Assembly: GCA_035695825.1 (NCBI GenBank)
Contig: DASRRH010000031.1
Location: 62,001 to 126,000, forward strand
Length of the DNA stretch: 64,000 bases
DNA from: JAKEFM01 sp035695825
GTDB lineage: Bacteria; Planctomycetota; UBA1135; JAKEFM01
Direction of reading: 5' to 3'
Position 1 is the stretch's first letter. The number at the start of each line of letters is the position of its first letter. Positions 8,638 through 16,805 of the stretch are shown here, in pieces. The translations under genes and the position numbers were made by a program. Under the pieces are notes generated by a model. That model worked only from the letters and a program-made list of their open reading frames with translations, had not been told where the DNA came from and did no database searches.

Positions 8638-10041
8638 CTAGCCGAAGTACTCGTGGCCGGCGGCGATCCGGTGGTGGTCCATCTCCTCGCCTTGGAGCAG
8701 GGAGCGCGCGATCTTGCGCCCCATGGCGATCGAGTGGTCCATGTTGTTGTAGCGGTAGAGCCCCTGCCGCCCCGTCGTCTGCAGGTTCGCGAAGGTCTTC
8801 ACGTAGTCGAGCCCCCGGCGCAGGTTCTCCCGGTAGGTGAGGTCGTAGACCGGGTAGGCGTAGCGGAGCTTCGTCAGGTGGAGGGGGCGCGCCTCGCCGG
8901 GGCGCAGGAGCCCGATCGTCTCGAGGTCGCGGATCGCGACCGCGCCGGCCTCCTCGAGGGAGAGGTTCCAGATCGCGTCCTCGAACTTGCAGGTGATCTC
9001 CGCGCAGACGACCGTGCGGTCGGGCGGGGCCGTGCGCTCGGAGAAGTTCTTGAACTCCGAGATCCGGTGGATCGTGAGGTGCTTCTCGGGGAGGTAGAGC
9101 CAGTGGTCCGAAGAGACCTGAGGTTTGCCGACCTCGAGGTAGACGAAGACGATCCCGATGTAGCGAAGGCGCCCCATCGCCTCGAGCACCGCGGGCGGAG
9201 CGGGGGGGTCGAGCCGCTCGATCATCCGCGGGAGAGGGATCGTCGAGACGACGAAGTCGGGGCGGAGCGCCCGGGTCTCTCCCCCCGCCTCGCGGTAGGC
9301 GACCGCCGTCACCCGCCCGTCCTTGTGAAAGAGCGCGTCGACCGGGGTCCCGAGGAGGAAGCGCGCCCCCATGCGCTCGAGGTGGCGGGCGTAGCTCTCG
9401 GCGATCGTCCCGATCCCCCCCTCCCGGGGATACTTGAACTCGGAGACGAGCGTCCGCGGAGCCTCCTTCGGCTTGAAGAGCGTCTTCCGGATCGTGTCCC
9501 CCAGATTGAGAAGGGTGATCCGCTGGCTCGCCCAGTCCGCGGAGATCTCCCGGCACGACATCCCCCAGGCCTTCTCCGTGTACATCCCGAAGAACATCCG
9601 GTAGAGCGTCGCCCCGAAGCGCTTGAGGACCCAGTTCTCGAAGCAGTCGTCCGGGATCGGGCGGAAGCGGTTGCGGACGCGGATCGCGAGGTAGTCGAAG
9701 ATCGCCTTCGCGAGCACGTAGGGGGGGAGGTTCAGGAGGACGTTCGTCGCGACGAGGGGGTAGTGGAAGAAGCGGCGGCGGAGGTAGATCCGCGAGAGGC
9801 GGTCGCGCAGGACCAGGTTCTCGGCGCCGACGACCTCCTCGAGGTGGGCCCACAGCCGCGCGTCCCTCGTGTGGAACCGGTGCGGCCCGTGGTCGAGCGT
9901 GAAGGGGCCGACCCGCATCGAGTGGGCCATCCCCCCGGCTTGCGGCTCCTTCTCGAGGAGGACGACGGACTGCCCCGCCTTCGCGAGTTCGTACGCGCAA
10001 GCGAGGCCGGCGAGGCCCCCTCCGAGGACGAGCACTTGCAT
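8638..10041 (-). CDS. FAD-dependent oxidoreductase, protoporphyrinogen-oxidase/UDP-galactopyranose-mutase superfamily
   Basis: A 467-residue flavoprotein. The N-terminus is a Rossmann dinucleotide fold (VLGGGLAGLACAYELAKAG) with the basic-acidic EKEPQAGG segment and GPHRFHTRD. Amine-oxidase-like C-terminal parts follow, including TTGRQGLYRYNNMDHSIAMG. Genes of this type sit in bacterial polysaccharide clusters and are often annotated as protoporphyrinogen oxidase, but haem context is absent here. Two sugar- or lipid-type methyltransferases follow with 3-base gaps. A surface-glycan role is therefore more likely than haem synthesis. A TATACT box at 10114-10109 on the minus strand lies about 70 bases upstream of the ATG at 10041. 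Confidence 0.75.
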   Translation of the reverse strand: MQVLVLGGGLAGLACAYELAKAGQSVVLLEKEPQAGGMAHSMRVGPFTLDHGPHRFHTRDARLWAHLEEVVGAENLVLRDRLSRIYLRRRFFHYPLVATNVLLNLPPYVLAKAIFDYLAIRVRNRFRPIPDDCFENWVLKRFGATLYRMFFGMYTEKAWGMSCREISADWASQRITLLNLGDTIRKTLFKPKEAPRTLVSEFKYPREGGIGTIAESYARHLERMGARFLLGTPVDALFHKDGRVTAVAYREAGGETRALRPDFVVSTIPLPRMIERLDPPAPPAVLEAMGRLRYIGIVFVYLEVGKPQVSSDHWLYLPEKHLTIHRISEFKNFSERTAPPDRTVVCAEITCKFEDAIWNLSLEEAGAVAIRDLETIGLLRPGEARPLHLTKLRYAYPVYDLTYRENLRRGLDYVKTFANLQTTGRQGLYRYNNMDHSIAMGRKIARSLLQGEEMDHHRIAAGHEYFG

Positions 10042-10147
10042 GGGAGTGGAGCGGACGGGCGACCCGACGCTGCAGGGACGCCCGCGCCGGAAGTCGGATT
10101 CGCAGGGGAGTATATCGCCCCCGCCGGGGGCGGACCCGGGGGCTCGA

Positions 10148-10176
10148 TTGACGCTCCGGAACGGCGGGGCTACCTT
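10148..10176 (+). promoter_or_regulatory. Promoter for the DUF362 gene
   Basis: TTGACG at 10148-10153 and TACCTT at 10171-10176 have 17-base spacing. The ATG at 10254 follows 77 bases downstream. Confidence 0.5.
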
Positions 10177-10253
10177 CCAGGCCTTCCGCGCTCCGGTGCG
10201 GCCGGCCGATCGGAGGAGCGGCTCCTGCGCCGGAGGGAAGACCGGCCACCCCC

Positions 10254-11441
10254 ATGACGACCCGCGCGAAAGTCGCCGTCCTCCGCACCCGTCCCGAGAC
10301 CGTCCTCGAGGACTACGGGAGGCTGATCCGCCTCGCCGAGATCGCGCGCCACCTCCCGAAGGATCGCCGCACCTGCCTCAAGATCAACGTCTCCTGGCAG
10401 CTCTGGTACCCGGGCTGCTCGACGACCCCCTGGCAGCTCGACGGCGTCCTCAAGGCGATGCTCGAGGAGGGGTACCGGAAGGACCTCCTCTACGGCTGCC
10501 ACAACCGGACCGTCGTCGTCGACGGCGAGGTCGGCGAGGTCCTGAACAAGCAGCGGGCCGTCGTCGTCGACAAGTACGGCCTCGAGAACGTCCACGTCCA
10601 GCCGAAGAAGCTCCGCGACTTCCGCCGCGCGATCGAGCGGGGCGAGTGGGTCCGCCACGAGTCGAAGGCGAACCTCGCCGTCCTCCGGAAGACCTTCCCG
10701 CAGGGGCAGTTCATCCCGAAGCGCTTCTACGGGGAGAACATCCTCCACTTCCCGACGCTCAAGACCCACGTCCACACGACGATGACGGGGGCGATGAAGA
10801 ACGCGTTCGGCGCCCTCCTCCACCACGAGCGCCACTGGGCGCACGGATGCATCCACGAGACCCTCGTCGACCTCCTCGCCGAGCAGAAGGAGATCTTCTC
10901 CGGGATCTTCGCGGTGATGGACGGCACGCTCGCCGGCTCCGGCGCGGGTCCCCGGACGATGGTCCCGCACGAGTGCGACGTGATCCTCGCCTCCGGGGAC
11001 CAGGTCGCGATCGACGCGATCGCCTCGAGGCTCATGGGGTTCGACCCGATGTCCATCCGGTTCATCCGCCTCGCCCACGAGCGCGGCCTCGGCGTCGGGG
11101 ACCCGAGGGAGATCGAGGTCGTCGGGGACGACGTCTCCAAGGTGAACTTCGGCTTCACGGACGGCGACAACTTCGCCTCGCGCGGCCAGAAGGCGATCTA
11201 CGGGGGGTTCCTGAAGCCGGTCGAGAATCTCCTGATGAAGACCTGGCTCGTCCCCTGGTCCTACCTCGCCTCGCGCGCCTACCACGACTGGTTCTGGTAC
11301 AACGTCCACGGCCGGAAGTGGGTGAAGTGGGGCCTCCAGACGAAGTGGGGGAGGCTCTTCCAGTCCTACCCCTACCGGGGGGCCCCCTCGACGCCGATGC
11401 CGAGGCTCCCCTCCGGGGCCGAGGTCTCCCCCCGCCGGTAG
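10254..11441 (+). CDS. DUF362 domain protein
   Basis: A 395-residue cytoplasmic-looking protein of the DUF362 family. The family pattern is visible: CLKINVSWQLWYPGCSTTP near the N-terminus, a central PTLKTHVHTTMTGAMKN block with an invariant-looking Lys-Thr-His, and ILASGDQVAIDAIASRLMGFD. DUF362 proteins often carry 4Fe-4S clusters, but no CxxCxxC ferredoxin motif is present here, so this is the cluster-free form. The biochemical role of the family is not established. It is transcribed alone from a clear promoter, divergently from the glycan operon. Confidence 0.8.
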   Translation: MTTRAKVAVLRTRPETVLEDYGRLIRLAEIARHLPKDRRTCLKINVSWQLWYPGCSTTPWQLDGVLKAMLEEGYRKDLLYGCHNRTVVVDGEVGEVLNKQRAVVVDKYGLENVHVQPKKLRDFRRAIERGEWVRHESKANLAVLRKTFPQGQFIPKRFYGENILHFPTLKTHVHTTMTGAMKNAFGALLHHERHWAHGCIHETLVDLLAEQKEIFSGIFAVMDGTLAGSGAGPRTMVPHECDVILASGDQVAIDAIASRLMGFDPMSIRFIRLAHERGLGVGDPREIEVVGDDVSKVNFGFTDGDNFASRGQKAIYGGFLKPVENLLMKTWLVPWSYLASRAYHDWFWYNVHGRKWVKWGLQTKWGRLFQSYPYRGAPSTPMPRLPSGAEVSPRR

Positions 11442-11525
11442 CCTCCGCGCTACCGGGGGGTATTCTCGCGGTTCCATTCCGGCCTGTTCGCGCCTCCGAC
11501 GCGGTCGGTGGCAAAGGAGAAGCCC

Positions 11526-12272
11526 ATGAGACTGCTTGCATGCATCCTCGCGGCGGGCGTCCTCGCGCCGGCCGCTCTCGCGTTCCCGGTGCAGGAAGGC
11601 CAGAAAGAGAAGCAGGAACCGAAGGACCAGAAGGAGAAGGAGAAGCAGAAGGAAGGAGAGAAGGGGAAGCGGGAGGAGAAGCCCGGGGGCGCGCCGGACG
11701 GGCGCGGCTTCGGGGCGAACTTCGAGGCGAAGGACTTCGAGGAGATCGGCGTCTATGCCGACGGCCTCGCCGCCGCCGAGCTCGACGACGAGACGACGGG
11801 CGAGCTCCTCGTCCTCGAGGTTTCGGCGAAGAGGATGCGCGGCCGCGCTCGCGGGCCGGGAGGCGAGGGCGCCCCCGGTGACGCGGGCCCGAGGCCCGAG
11901 CCGATCTCGACCTTCGTCAAGGCGAAGATCGTGGAGGGGAAGAAGGGGGCCGACCTCGCGGCGGCGATCAAGGCGGAGACGGAGCGGCGCCGCGCCGAGG
12001 CGGGGCCGGGGGGCGAGGGCCCCATGGGGGGGCGCGGAGGCGAGCGTGCCGAGGCGCACCGCAAGGCGATGCGCGAGGCCGCGATGGGGATCGTGAAGAA
12101 GCTTCGCGCGGAGAAGGTGAAGGGGAAGGCCTTCGCCGAGGCGTTCATCAAGGAGCAGCGCGCGAAGGTGGAGAAGATGCGCGAGGAGCGGACGAAGGAG
12201 CGCGAGAAGGGGGAGAAGGAGGGGGAGAAGCCCGAGAAGCCGAGGGACGGGGAGAAGAAGGACGGCGCCTAG
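11526..12272 (+). CDS. Secreted Lys/Glu-rich low-complexity protein
   Basis: A 248-residue protein starting at ATG 11526 with an AAAGGAGA ribosome site; a GTG 18 bases upstream is in frame but less likely. A signal peptide (MRLLACILAAGVLAPAALA) is followed by a Lys/Glu/Gln-rich run. A more ordered middle (about 60-130, including FEEIGVYADGLAAAELDDETTGELL) comes next, then a second highly charged coiled C-terminus. No enzymatic motif or known family is recognised. The charged flanks suggest an extended or binding protein. The gene ends just before a strong hairpin terminator shared with convergent msrB. Confidence 0.6.
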   Translation: MRLLACILAAGVLAPAALAFPVQEGQKEKQEPKDQKEKEKQKEGEKGKREEKPGGAPDGRGFGANFEAKDFEEIGVYADGLAAAELDDETTGELLVLEVSAKRMRGRARGPGGEGAPGDAGPRPEPISTFVKAKIVEGKKGADLAAAIKAETERRRAEAGPGGEGPMGGRGGERAEAHRKAMREAAMGIVKKLRAEKVKGKAFAEAFIKEQRAKVEKMREERTKEREKGEKEGEKPEKPRDGEKKDGA

Positions 12273-12296
12273 GCCGCTTCCTCCTCGCGCGACTCG

Positions 12297-12339
12297 CGAG
12301 CGGGCGCCCCCCTTACACGCGGAGGGGGGCGCCCGCTCG
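12297..12339. terminator. Bidirectional intrinsic terminator hairpin
   Basis: A perfect 15-bp inverted repeat pairs 12298-12312 with 12324-12338 and can extend one more pair; the loop is about 10 bases. It lies between two convergent genes, ending 9 bases before the msrB stop. No long T tract follows on either strand, so termination would rest on the very stable stem. Confidence 0.75.
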
Positions 12340-12347
12340 GCTTCCCG

Positions 12348-12860
12348 TCACTTCTTGGCCGGCTCGAAGGCGAGGCAGACCGAGTTGATGCAGTGGCGCT
12401 TGCCGGTCGGGGCAGGGCCGTCGTCGAAGACGTGCCCGAGGTGGCCGCCGCAGTTCGCGCAGAGGACCTCGGTCCGCTTCGAGAAGAGGCTCCGGTCCTC
12501 CTCGTAGGCGAGGTTCTTCTCGTCCATCGGCTGCGTGAAGCTCGGCCAGCCCGTGCCCGAGTCGAACTTCGCCTCCGAGGCGTAGAGGGGCGCGCCGCAG
12601 CCGGCGCACTTGTAGGTCCCCTCCTCGTGGTGGTCCCAGTACTTGCCCGTGAAGGCCCGCTCGGTCCCCTTCTTCCGGAGGACGGCGTACTGCTCGGGCG
12701 TCAGCGTGTGCTTCCACTCCTCTTCGGTCTTCGCGGGCTTTCTCATGGTGGGGGAGGGTCCGGAGGGTTCCGCGGCAGGGACGGAGGCGCCCTCCGGCCG
12801 GCTGCAGGCTCCGGCGAAGAGCGTGAGCGGGAGGATCGCGAGGATTCGGGGCTTCTTCAC
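12348..12860 (-). CDS. msrB: Peptide-methionine (R)-S-oxide reductase, lipoprotein form
   Basis: MsrB reduces the R epimer of methionine sulfoxide in proteins. The conserved core is present: two zinc-binding CxxC pairs (CAGCG and CANCG), FDSGTGWPSF, GHLGHVF and the catalytic Cys of RHCINS near the C-terminus. The start at GTG 12860 gives a 170-residue protein with a lipoprotein-like signal (MKKPRILAILPLTLFAGAC), so the enzyme is probably anchored in the envelope and repairs exported proteins. An ATG at 12746 would give a soluble form but lacks a ribosome site. It is convergent to the upstream secreted protein gene. Confidence 0.9.
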   Translation of the reverse strand: MKKPRILAILPLTLFAGACSRPEGASVPAAEPSGPSPTMRKPAKTEEEWKHTLTPEQYAVLRKKGTERAFTGKYWDHHEEGTYKCAGCGAPLYASEAKFDSGTGWPSFTQPMDEKNLAYEEDRSLFSKRTEVLCANCGGHLGHVFDDGPAPTGKRHCINSVCLAFEPAKK

Positions 12861-12865
12861 GCCCT

Positions 12866-13447
12866 TTAGAGGCCGGCTCGGGCGGGAGGTTTCGCTTTCC
12901 GCGGGGCTCCTCGTCGGCGGGTTCCCGGCCGGCGCCGCGGAAGACTCTCCGCCGTGGGGCCACGCACCGATTGGAGCCTCGATACCCTCTCGCGGAGCCG
13001 CAGCGTATCGGGGCCGGTCGACTTGGTTGGTCCGACCCCGATCACCCGGAGACCCGAGGATCGGCCCGCGAGGGCCAGTGCGGCGTCGTGCGTCGCGAGG
13101 ACGAGCCCAGGGTCCGCGGCCTCGCGCCAGGCCTGGGCGGTCGCGAGGTGGATCGCGTCGAGGGTTCCGAGGGGTGTCGCAAGAGGCTGGGAGGCCCGAT
13201 CGAGAAGGGCCTTCGTCACGTCGACTATCTGCGCCTCTTCCAGGAGCCGGAAAACGGCCTCTCGTCGCGCGGCCACCTCCTCCGGGGGAACGCCCTCTCG
13301 GAGCCGGGCGCGGTCGAGAGTCCGCAGACACTCGACCTGCACGAGGGGGCTCACGACCAGGGATTCGATCTCCTCCCACTCGGCCAGGCGGTTCCTCTGG
13401 CCGAGGACGAAGCGCAGGACGACCGACGCGTCGACGTACGCGTTCAT
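12866..13447 (-). CDS. PIN-domain ribonuclease toxin (VapC-like)
   Basis: A 193-residue PIN domain protein. The acidic metal-binding residues are visible: Asp in MNAYVDASVVLR, Glu in VQVECLRTL, Asp in GTLDAIHLATA and Asp in ATHDAAL. VapC toxins cut tRNA or rRNA and are held inactive by a partner. The start overlaps the antitoxin stop (ATGA at 13444-13447), the usual arrangement. The PIN fold should end near residue 147 (VIGVGP). About 45 Arg/Pro-rich residues follow, which is unusual and may be read-out into former intergenic sequence. Confidence 0.8.
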   Translation of the reverse strand: MNAYVDASVVLRFVLGQRNRLAEWEEIESLVVSPLVQVECLRTLDRARLREGVPPEEVAARREAVFRLLEEAQIVDVTKALLDRASQPLATPLGTLDAIHLATAQAWREAADPGLVLATHDAALALAGRSSGLRVIGVGPTKSTGPDTLRLRERVSRLQSVRGPTAESLPRRRPGTRRRGAPRKAKPPARAGL

Positions 13448-13707
13448 CTGTCCCCTTGGCGCTCCTCGAGCAGGTACTCGACGATGTCCTTCTTGAGTCG
13501 AAGAGGCGGCGGAAGGGGAACGCGGTGGATCGATCCGTACTTCCCGATGGGAGGCCGGACCCGCAGCCCCTCGCCCCCGGACTCGTACGGAACCAGGCGA
13601 GCGATCGGCGTCTGCCGATCGAGGACGACGATCGTCTCGCCACGGCGGACCCGACGCAGGTACTGGCTCAGGCGGGACTTCAACTCCGCGACGCCCACGG
13701 ATTTCAT
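13444..13707 (-). CDS. Phd/YefM-type antitoxin
   Basis: An 87-residue antitoxin starting at ATG 13707 (MKSVGVAELKSRLSQYLRRV), the standard Phd/YefM N-terminal DNA-binding fold, with GETIVVLDRQTPIARLVP as the second strand-helix unit. A GTG or ATG upstream at 13734 would add nine residues that are not part of the fold. The C-terminal part (LRLKKDIVEYLLEERQGD) should wrap the PIN toxin encoded immediately downstream by stop/start overlap. Such proteins repress their own promoter. Confidence 0.8.
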   Translation of the reverse strand: MKSVGVAELKSRLSQYLRRVRRGETIVVLDRQTPIARLVPYESGGEGLRVRPPIGKYGSIHRVPLPPPLRLKKDIVEYLLEERQGDR

Positions 13708-13885
13708 GGCCACAAGGTAGTCACATCTAGCCACCTCGTCTAGCCGGGCCGCTCCCCCCTCCGGCCCACGGGGCGCGCGGAGTCGCCACCGCGGGTCCTC
13801 GCCTCCTCGCGTGGAGCCCGGCCGACCGATCGGTTCCCCGGGGTCAGGCCGCTTTTCGAGAGGCGGAGGCGCGCCGGGGGCCCGC

Positions 13886-15031
13886 TCACCCCTCGACGAT
13901 CGCGTTCACCGAGTAGGTGCCGAAGGCGTTCCGCACCAGGTCCAGGGCCTGCGAGGAGTAGAGGAGGTCGACCGTCCCGTTGATCCAGAGGAGGACCGTG
14001 CTCGACTGGATCACGTCCCCGTCGACGAACATCGTCCCCCGCAGACGCTTCGTCCCCCCTCCCCCCTGCATGGTCACCTTCCCCGTGACGAAGACGAAGC
14101 CGACGTACTCCCAGTTCCCCGAGATCTCGAGGTTCCCCTCGACGAGGAGGATCCCCGCCCCGGTCGAGCCTCCTCCGATCTTCAGGTCGCCGTTCGACTT
14201 CGTGACGACGTACTGGTTGATCTGTGAGTTTCCGAGGTTCCCCGTGTAGACCCCCGAGTAGTGGTTGAAGACGATCGAGGCCCTCGAGGTGAAGGCGGCG
14301 ATCACGTCGTCGATGAGGTCGGGGTCGGGAGGGGCCCAGTTCGTGACGCTCGGGAAGCCACCTTTCCCCTTCACGTTGTCGAGCTGCACCGGGCTGAGCT
14401 GGTTGATCACCTGGAGGGGGCTGCCGTTGATCGCGATCCCGTAGCGCGCAGGCTCCGGCCCCGCGGTCCCATTGAGGTTGCGGTCGGTGCCGTCCACCTG
14501 GAACGCGTTCCCCTGGAACTGCGTGGTCGCGAGGGGGTCGTTCACGTAGACCGCCGCCTCCGGGGAGGGGAGCGTCGCGGCGCTCCTCTGGAGCCAGCCC
14601 GTCACCCTTCGGGCGACGGAGCCGACCGTCGCGGTGCTCGTCACCCGGACGACCGCCTCGTCGTCCTCGTCGGTCTTCCCGTCCCCGTCGTTGTCGACCC
14701 CGTCCGTGTGCCAGGAGGAGAGGGTCGCCCGGACCTGCTCGTCCCCCTCGTCGACGCGCCCGTCCCCGTCGTTGTCGGCGGCGTCGCCGCTCCAGTCGAT
14801 CGACCCGTTCTCGTTCAGCGTCCCGGCGCTCAGGAGCACGGCCGCCTGGTCGACGGTCGCCTCGGCGAGCTGCAGGGTGCGCTTCGCCCGCGCCTCCTCC
14901 ACCACGCGCCGTCCCCGGACCTGCTCGACCAACATCGAGGCGCCGAGCACGGCCGCCACGAGGGCGACCGAGACGGTCATTCCGACGAGCGCGATTCCCC
15001 GCTCCGACCTGCGAGAGCCCTTCTGCTCCAC
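13886..15031 (-). CDS. PilX-like surface/pilus-associated protein with EF-hand-like Asp repeats
   Basis: A 381-residue protein. The N-terminus (GIALVGMTVSVALVAAVLGASMLVEQV, about 12-38) matches the hydrophobic head of PilX-like minor pilin proteins, but the pilin E5 is not obvious. Residues about 85-115 hold two Asp-rich calcium-binding loops of the type DNDGDGRVDEGDE and DNDGDGKTDEDDE, separated by about 15 residues. The C-terminal half is beta-rich (VTGKVTMQGGGGTKRLRGTMFVDGDV), as in extracellular repeat folds. A c-di-GMP riboswitch lies in its leader, which fits control of adhesion or pilus assembly by that messenger. The exact function is unknown. Confidence 0.65.
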   Translation of the reverse strand: MEQKGSRRSERGIALVGMTVSVALVAAVLGASMLVEQVRGRRVVEEARAKRTLQLAEATVDQAAVLLSAGTLNENGSIDWSGDAADNDGDGRVDEGDEQVRATLSSWHTDGVDNDGDGKTDEDDEAVVRVTSTATVGSVARRVTGWLQRSAATLPSPEAAVYVNDPLATTQFQGNAFQVDGTDRNLNGTAGPEPARYGIAINGSPLQVINQLSPVQLDNVKGKGGFPSVTNWAPPDPDLIDDVIAAFTSRASIVFNHYSGVYTGNLGNSQINQYVVTKSNGDLKIGGGSTGAGILLVEGNLEISGNWEYVGFVFVTGKVTMQGGGGTKRLRGTMFVDGDVIQSSTVLLWINGTVDLLYSSQALDLVRNAFGTYSVNAIVEG

Positions 15032-15190
15032 GGCACCCTCCCCGACTGCGCTTCCCCGACGCAGGACCGCCCTTCATGCGGAATCTCCGCCCCCGGAGAG
15101 GGGCGGCAGGAGGTCGGCTTCCGGAGGCGAGGGAGACGGCCGTCGAAGGAGTCTCGCGCGCGGTCGGCGAGGGACGGCAGGCGTTCGATT

Positions 15191-15305
15191 CCGGTTGCCA
15201 TAGCTCCAGATTCCCCATGGAGCCCCCAGCAACCGGCTGCCCGCATCCCCATGAGTCGCGGGCCCTTGGCTTTGCGTCCCGCCCTTGCGGGCGGTTTGCC
15301 CTGAA
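15191..15305 (-). ncRNA. Cyclic di-GMP-I (GEMM) riboswitch with expression platform
   Basis: Read on the minus strand from about 15304, the leader has the GEMM-I core: AGGGCAAACC, a C/G stem closed by a GCAA tetraloop, then GGGACGCAAAGCC, a second stem (GCCCGC with GCGGGC) and AGCCGGTTGC. These are the invariant blocks of the c-di-GMP-I aptamer family. The 3' strand CCGGTTGC (plus positions 15229-15236) is perfectly complementary to GCAACCGG further downstream (15191-15198), so aptamer folding and a downstream hairpin are mutually exclusive. It precedes the PilX-like gene by 160 bases. Confidence 0.9.
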
Positions 15306-15311
15306 TGAGGA

Positions 15312-15338
15312 CTCGTAGAAGGATACGGACGTCGTCAA
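15312..15338 (-). promoter_or_regulatory. Promoter for the riboswitch leader
   Basis: On the minus strand, TTGACG (15338-15333) and TACGAG (15317-15312) are 15 bases apart. Transcription would start near 15305, exactly at the 5' edge of the aptamer. Confidence 0.5.
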
Positions 15339-15366
15339 GTCGGGCCGACGTCCACGGGGCGGGGCT

Positions 15367-16086
15367 TCAGGCGATCCCGAGGCGCTTGCGGAGGATCGTC
15401 CGGAACATCCGGAGCGCCGTCCTCGCGACCTTGGGGAAGGACTCCGAGTGCTTCGAGACGCCTCCGAGCCGGCGGAAGTAGTGGACGGGGATCTCGATCA
15501 CGCGAAGGCGGTGGCGGTAGGCCTCGCAGATCATCTCGGGGGAGAACTGGGGCCCGCGCTCGCGGAGCCCCCCTCGGATCTTCTGCCAGGTCTCGCGCCA
15601 GAGCGCGCGGTAGGTGCAGCCGACGTCGGTGAGGCGCGGCTCGTGGGGCACGTACCAGAGGAGCTCGAGAATCTTCGCCATCGCGACGTTTCCCCAGCGG
15701 AGCGAGAAGCCCATGTTCGCCCCCTGCTCGACCATCTGCCGGGTCGTGCGCGTCCCCTGGACCATCGCGCAGTCGGGGAGGTAGACGAGGAGCTTCTCGA
15801 GGTCCTTCGCCTTGAACGAGCCGTCCGCCTCGACGAGGACGAGGATGTCCCCGGCGGCGGCGTCTAGGCCGGCGCGGAGCGCCGCGCCGTAGCCGGGAGC
15901 CGACTCCTTCACGACGCGCGCGCCGCGCGAGGAGGCGATCTCGGCCGTCTTGTCCCTGCAGTTGTTGTCGACGACGAGGACTTCGTCGGGGAAGGGACTT
16001 CCCCGGAGGTCGGCGACCACCTGGCCGATCGTCGCCTCCTCGTTGTAGGCGGGGACCACGACGGAGACCTTCCAGTTCCGGAACAT
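15367..16086 (-). CDS. Family 2 glycosyltransferase, dolichyl-phosphate-sugar-synthase-like
   Basis: A 239-residue GT2 enzyme. Start ATG 16086 is preferred (MFRNWKVSVVVPAYNEE), two bases after the upstream stop; an earlier in-frame start would add a Pro/Ala/Arg-rich tail. The nucleotide-sugar site is shown by VVVPAYNEEATIG, VLVVDNNCRD and the metal motif EADGSF in place of DxD. There is no C-terminal membrane pair, as in DPM1-like soluble synthases. It probably transfers a sugar to a polyprenyl phosphate. It ends a minus-strand operon with a DNA glycosylase, a methyltransferase and a second GT2. Confidence 0.85.
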   Translation of the reverse strand: MFRNWKVSVVVPAYNEEATIGQVVADLRGSPFPDEVLVVDNNCRDKTAEIASSRGARVVKESAPGYGAALRAGLDAAAGDILVLVEADGSFKAKDLEKLLVYLPDCAMVQGTRTTRQMVEQGANMGFSLRWGNVAMAKILELLWYVPHEPRLTDVGCTYRALWRETWQKIRGGLRERGPQFSPEMICEAYRHRLRVIEIPVHYFRRLGGVSKHSESFPKVARTALRMFRTILRKRLGIA

Positions 16087-16088
16087 GG

Positions 16089-16805
16089 CTAGTCGGGAAG
16101 CGGGCCTCCGGGCGGGAGGAGCGGACGCAGGGGACACCCCTCGCAGCGGGGACGCGCGCGACAGTGGCGGTTGCCGACCGCGACGAGGAGGGCGTGGAAC
16201 TCCTGGGTCACGTAGAGGCTACGTCGGAGACGCTCGACGAAGAACCGTCGAGTCCCCTCGTAGCCGGTGCCGGGCGGGAGGAGGCCGTGGCGTACGACCA
16301 CGCGGCGGGAGTAGAGGTCGGCGACGAAGGTCCGGCGGCCGGCGGCGTAGTTCAGGATCGAGTCGGCCGTCTCCGGGCCGACGCCGCGGACGGAGAGGAG
16401 GTCCGCGCGCGCCCGCTCGAGGGGAAGACGGCGGAGGCGCTCGACCTTCCCGCCGCCGCGCTCCGCGAGCCATCGGACGGCCGAGCGGAGGCGCTGCGCC
16501 TTGAGGCGGAAATACCCGGAAGGGTGGAGCAGTCGCTCCAGGCGGCCGTTCTTCATCCCGAGGATCGCCCCGGGGGAGAGGGCGTCGGCCCGGCGGAGGT
16601 TTCGGAGCGCGTGCTCGACGTTCTTCCAGGCAGTGTTCTGGGTGAGGATCGCTCCGACGAGGACCTCGAAGGGGGTCGCGGCGGGCCACCAGAACCGCGG
16701 GCCGTAGCGCTCGTGGAGGGCGCGCCAGATCGCCTCGAGCCGCGGGTCGCCCGAGGCGCGGGGGCGCCGGCGCGGCGGGGGGACGCCGACGAACGGGGGG
16801 GTCAA
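16089..16805 (-). CDS. HhH-GPD DNA glycosylase, endonuclease III/MagIII-like
   Basis: A 238-residue base-excision glycosylase. Start TTG 16805 overlaps the upstream stop as TTGA. The fold is clear: ILTQNTAWKNVEHAL, the helix-hairpin-helix LLSVRGVGPETADSIL and the catalytic Asp in FVADLYSRR. The Lys of true endonuclease III (GVGPKTA) is Glu here, as in the MagIII/3-methyladenine-glycosylase branch, so a pure alkyl-base glycosylase without lyase activity is likely. The C-terminal CRARPRCEGC has three rather than four cluster cysteines, so a 4Fe-4S centre is doubtful. It is an odd insertion of a repair gene in a glycan operon. Confidence 0.8.
   Translation of the reverse strand: MTPPFVGVPPPRRRPRASGDPRLEAIWRALHERYGPRFWWPAATPFEVLVGAILTQNTAWKNVEHALRNLRRADALSPGAILGMKNGRLERLLHPSGYFRLKAQRLRSAVRWLAERGGGKVERLRRLPLERARADLLSVRGVGPETADSILNYAAGRRTFVADLYSRRVVVRHGLLPPGTGYEGTRRFFVERLRRSLYVTQEFHALLVAVGNRHCRARPRCEGCPLRPLLPPGGPLPD

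Noticed and set aside
5980..10257. A 1425-residue plus-strand open frame
   Set aside because: It runs across three minus-strand genes with intact SAM and FAD motifs and is low-complexity throughout.
14977..15252. A 91-residue minus-strand frame inside the riboswitch leader
   Set aside because: It overlaps the aptamer and the start of the PilX-like gene. No family resemblance; at most a leader peptide from 15201.
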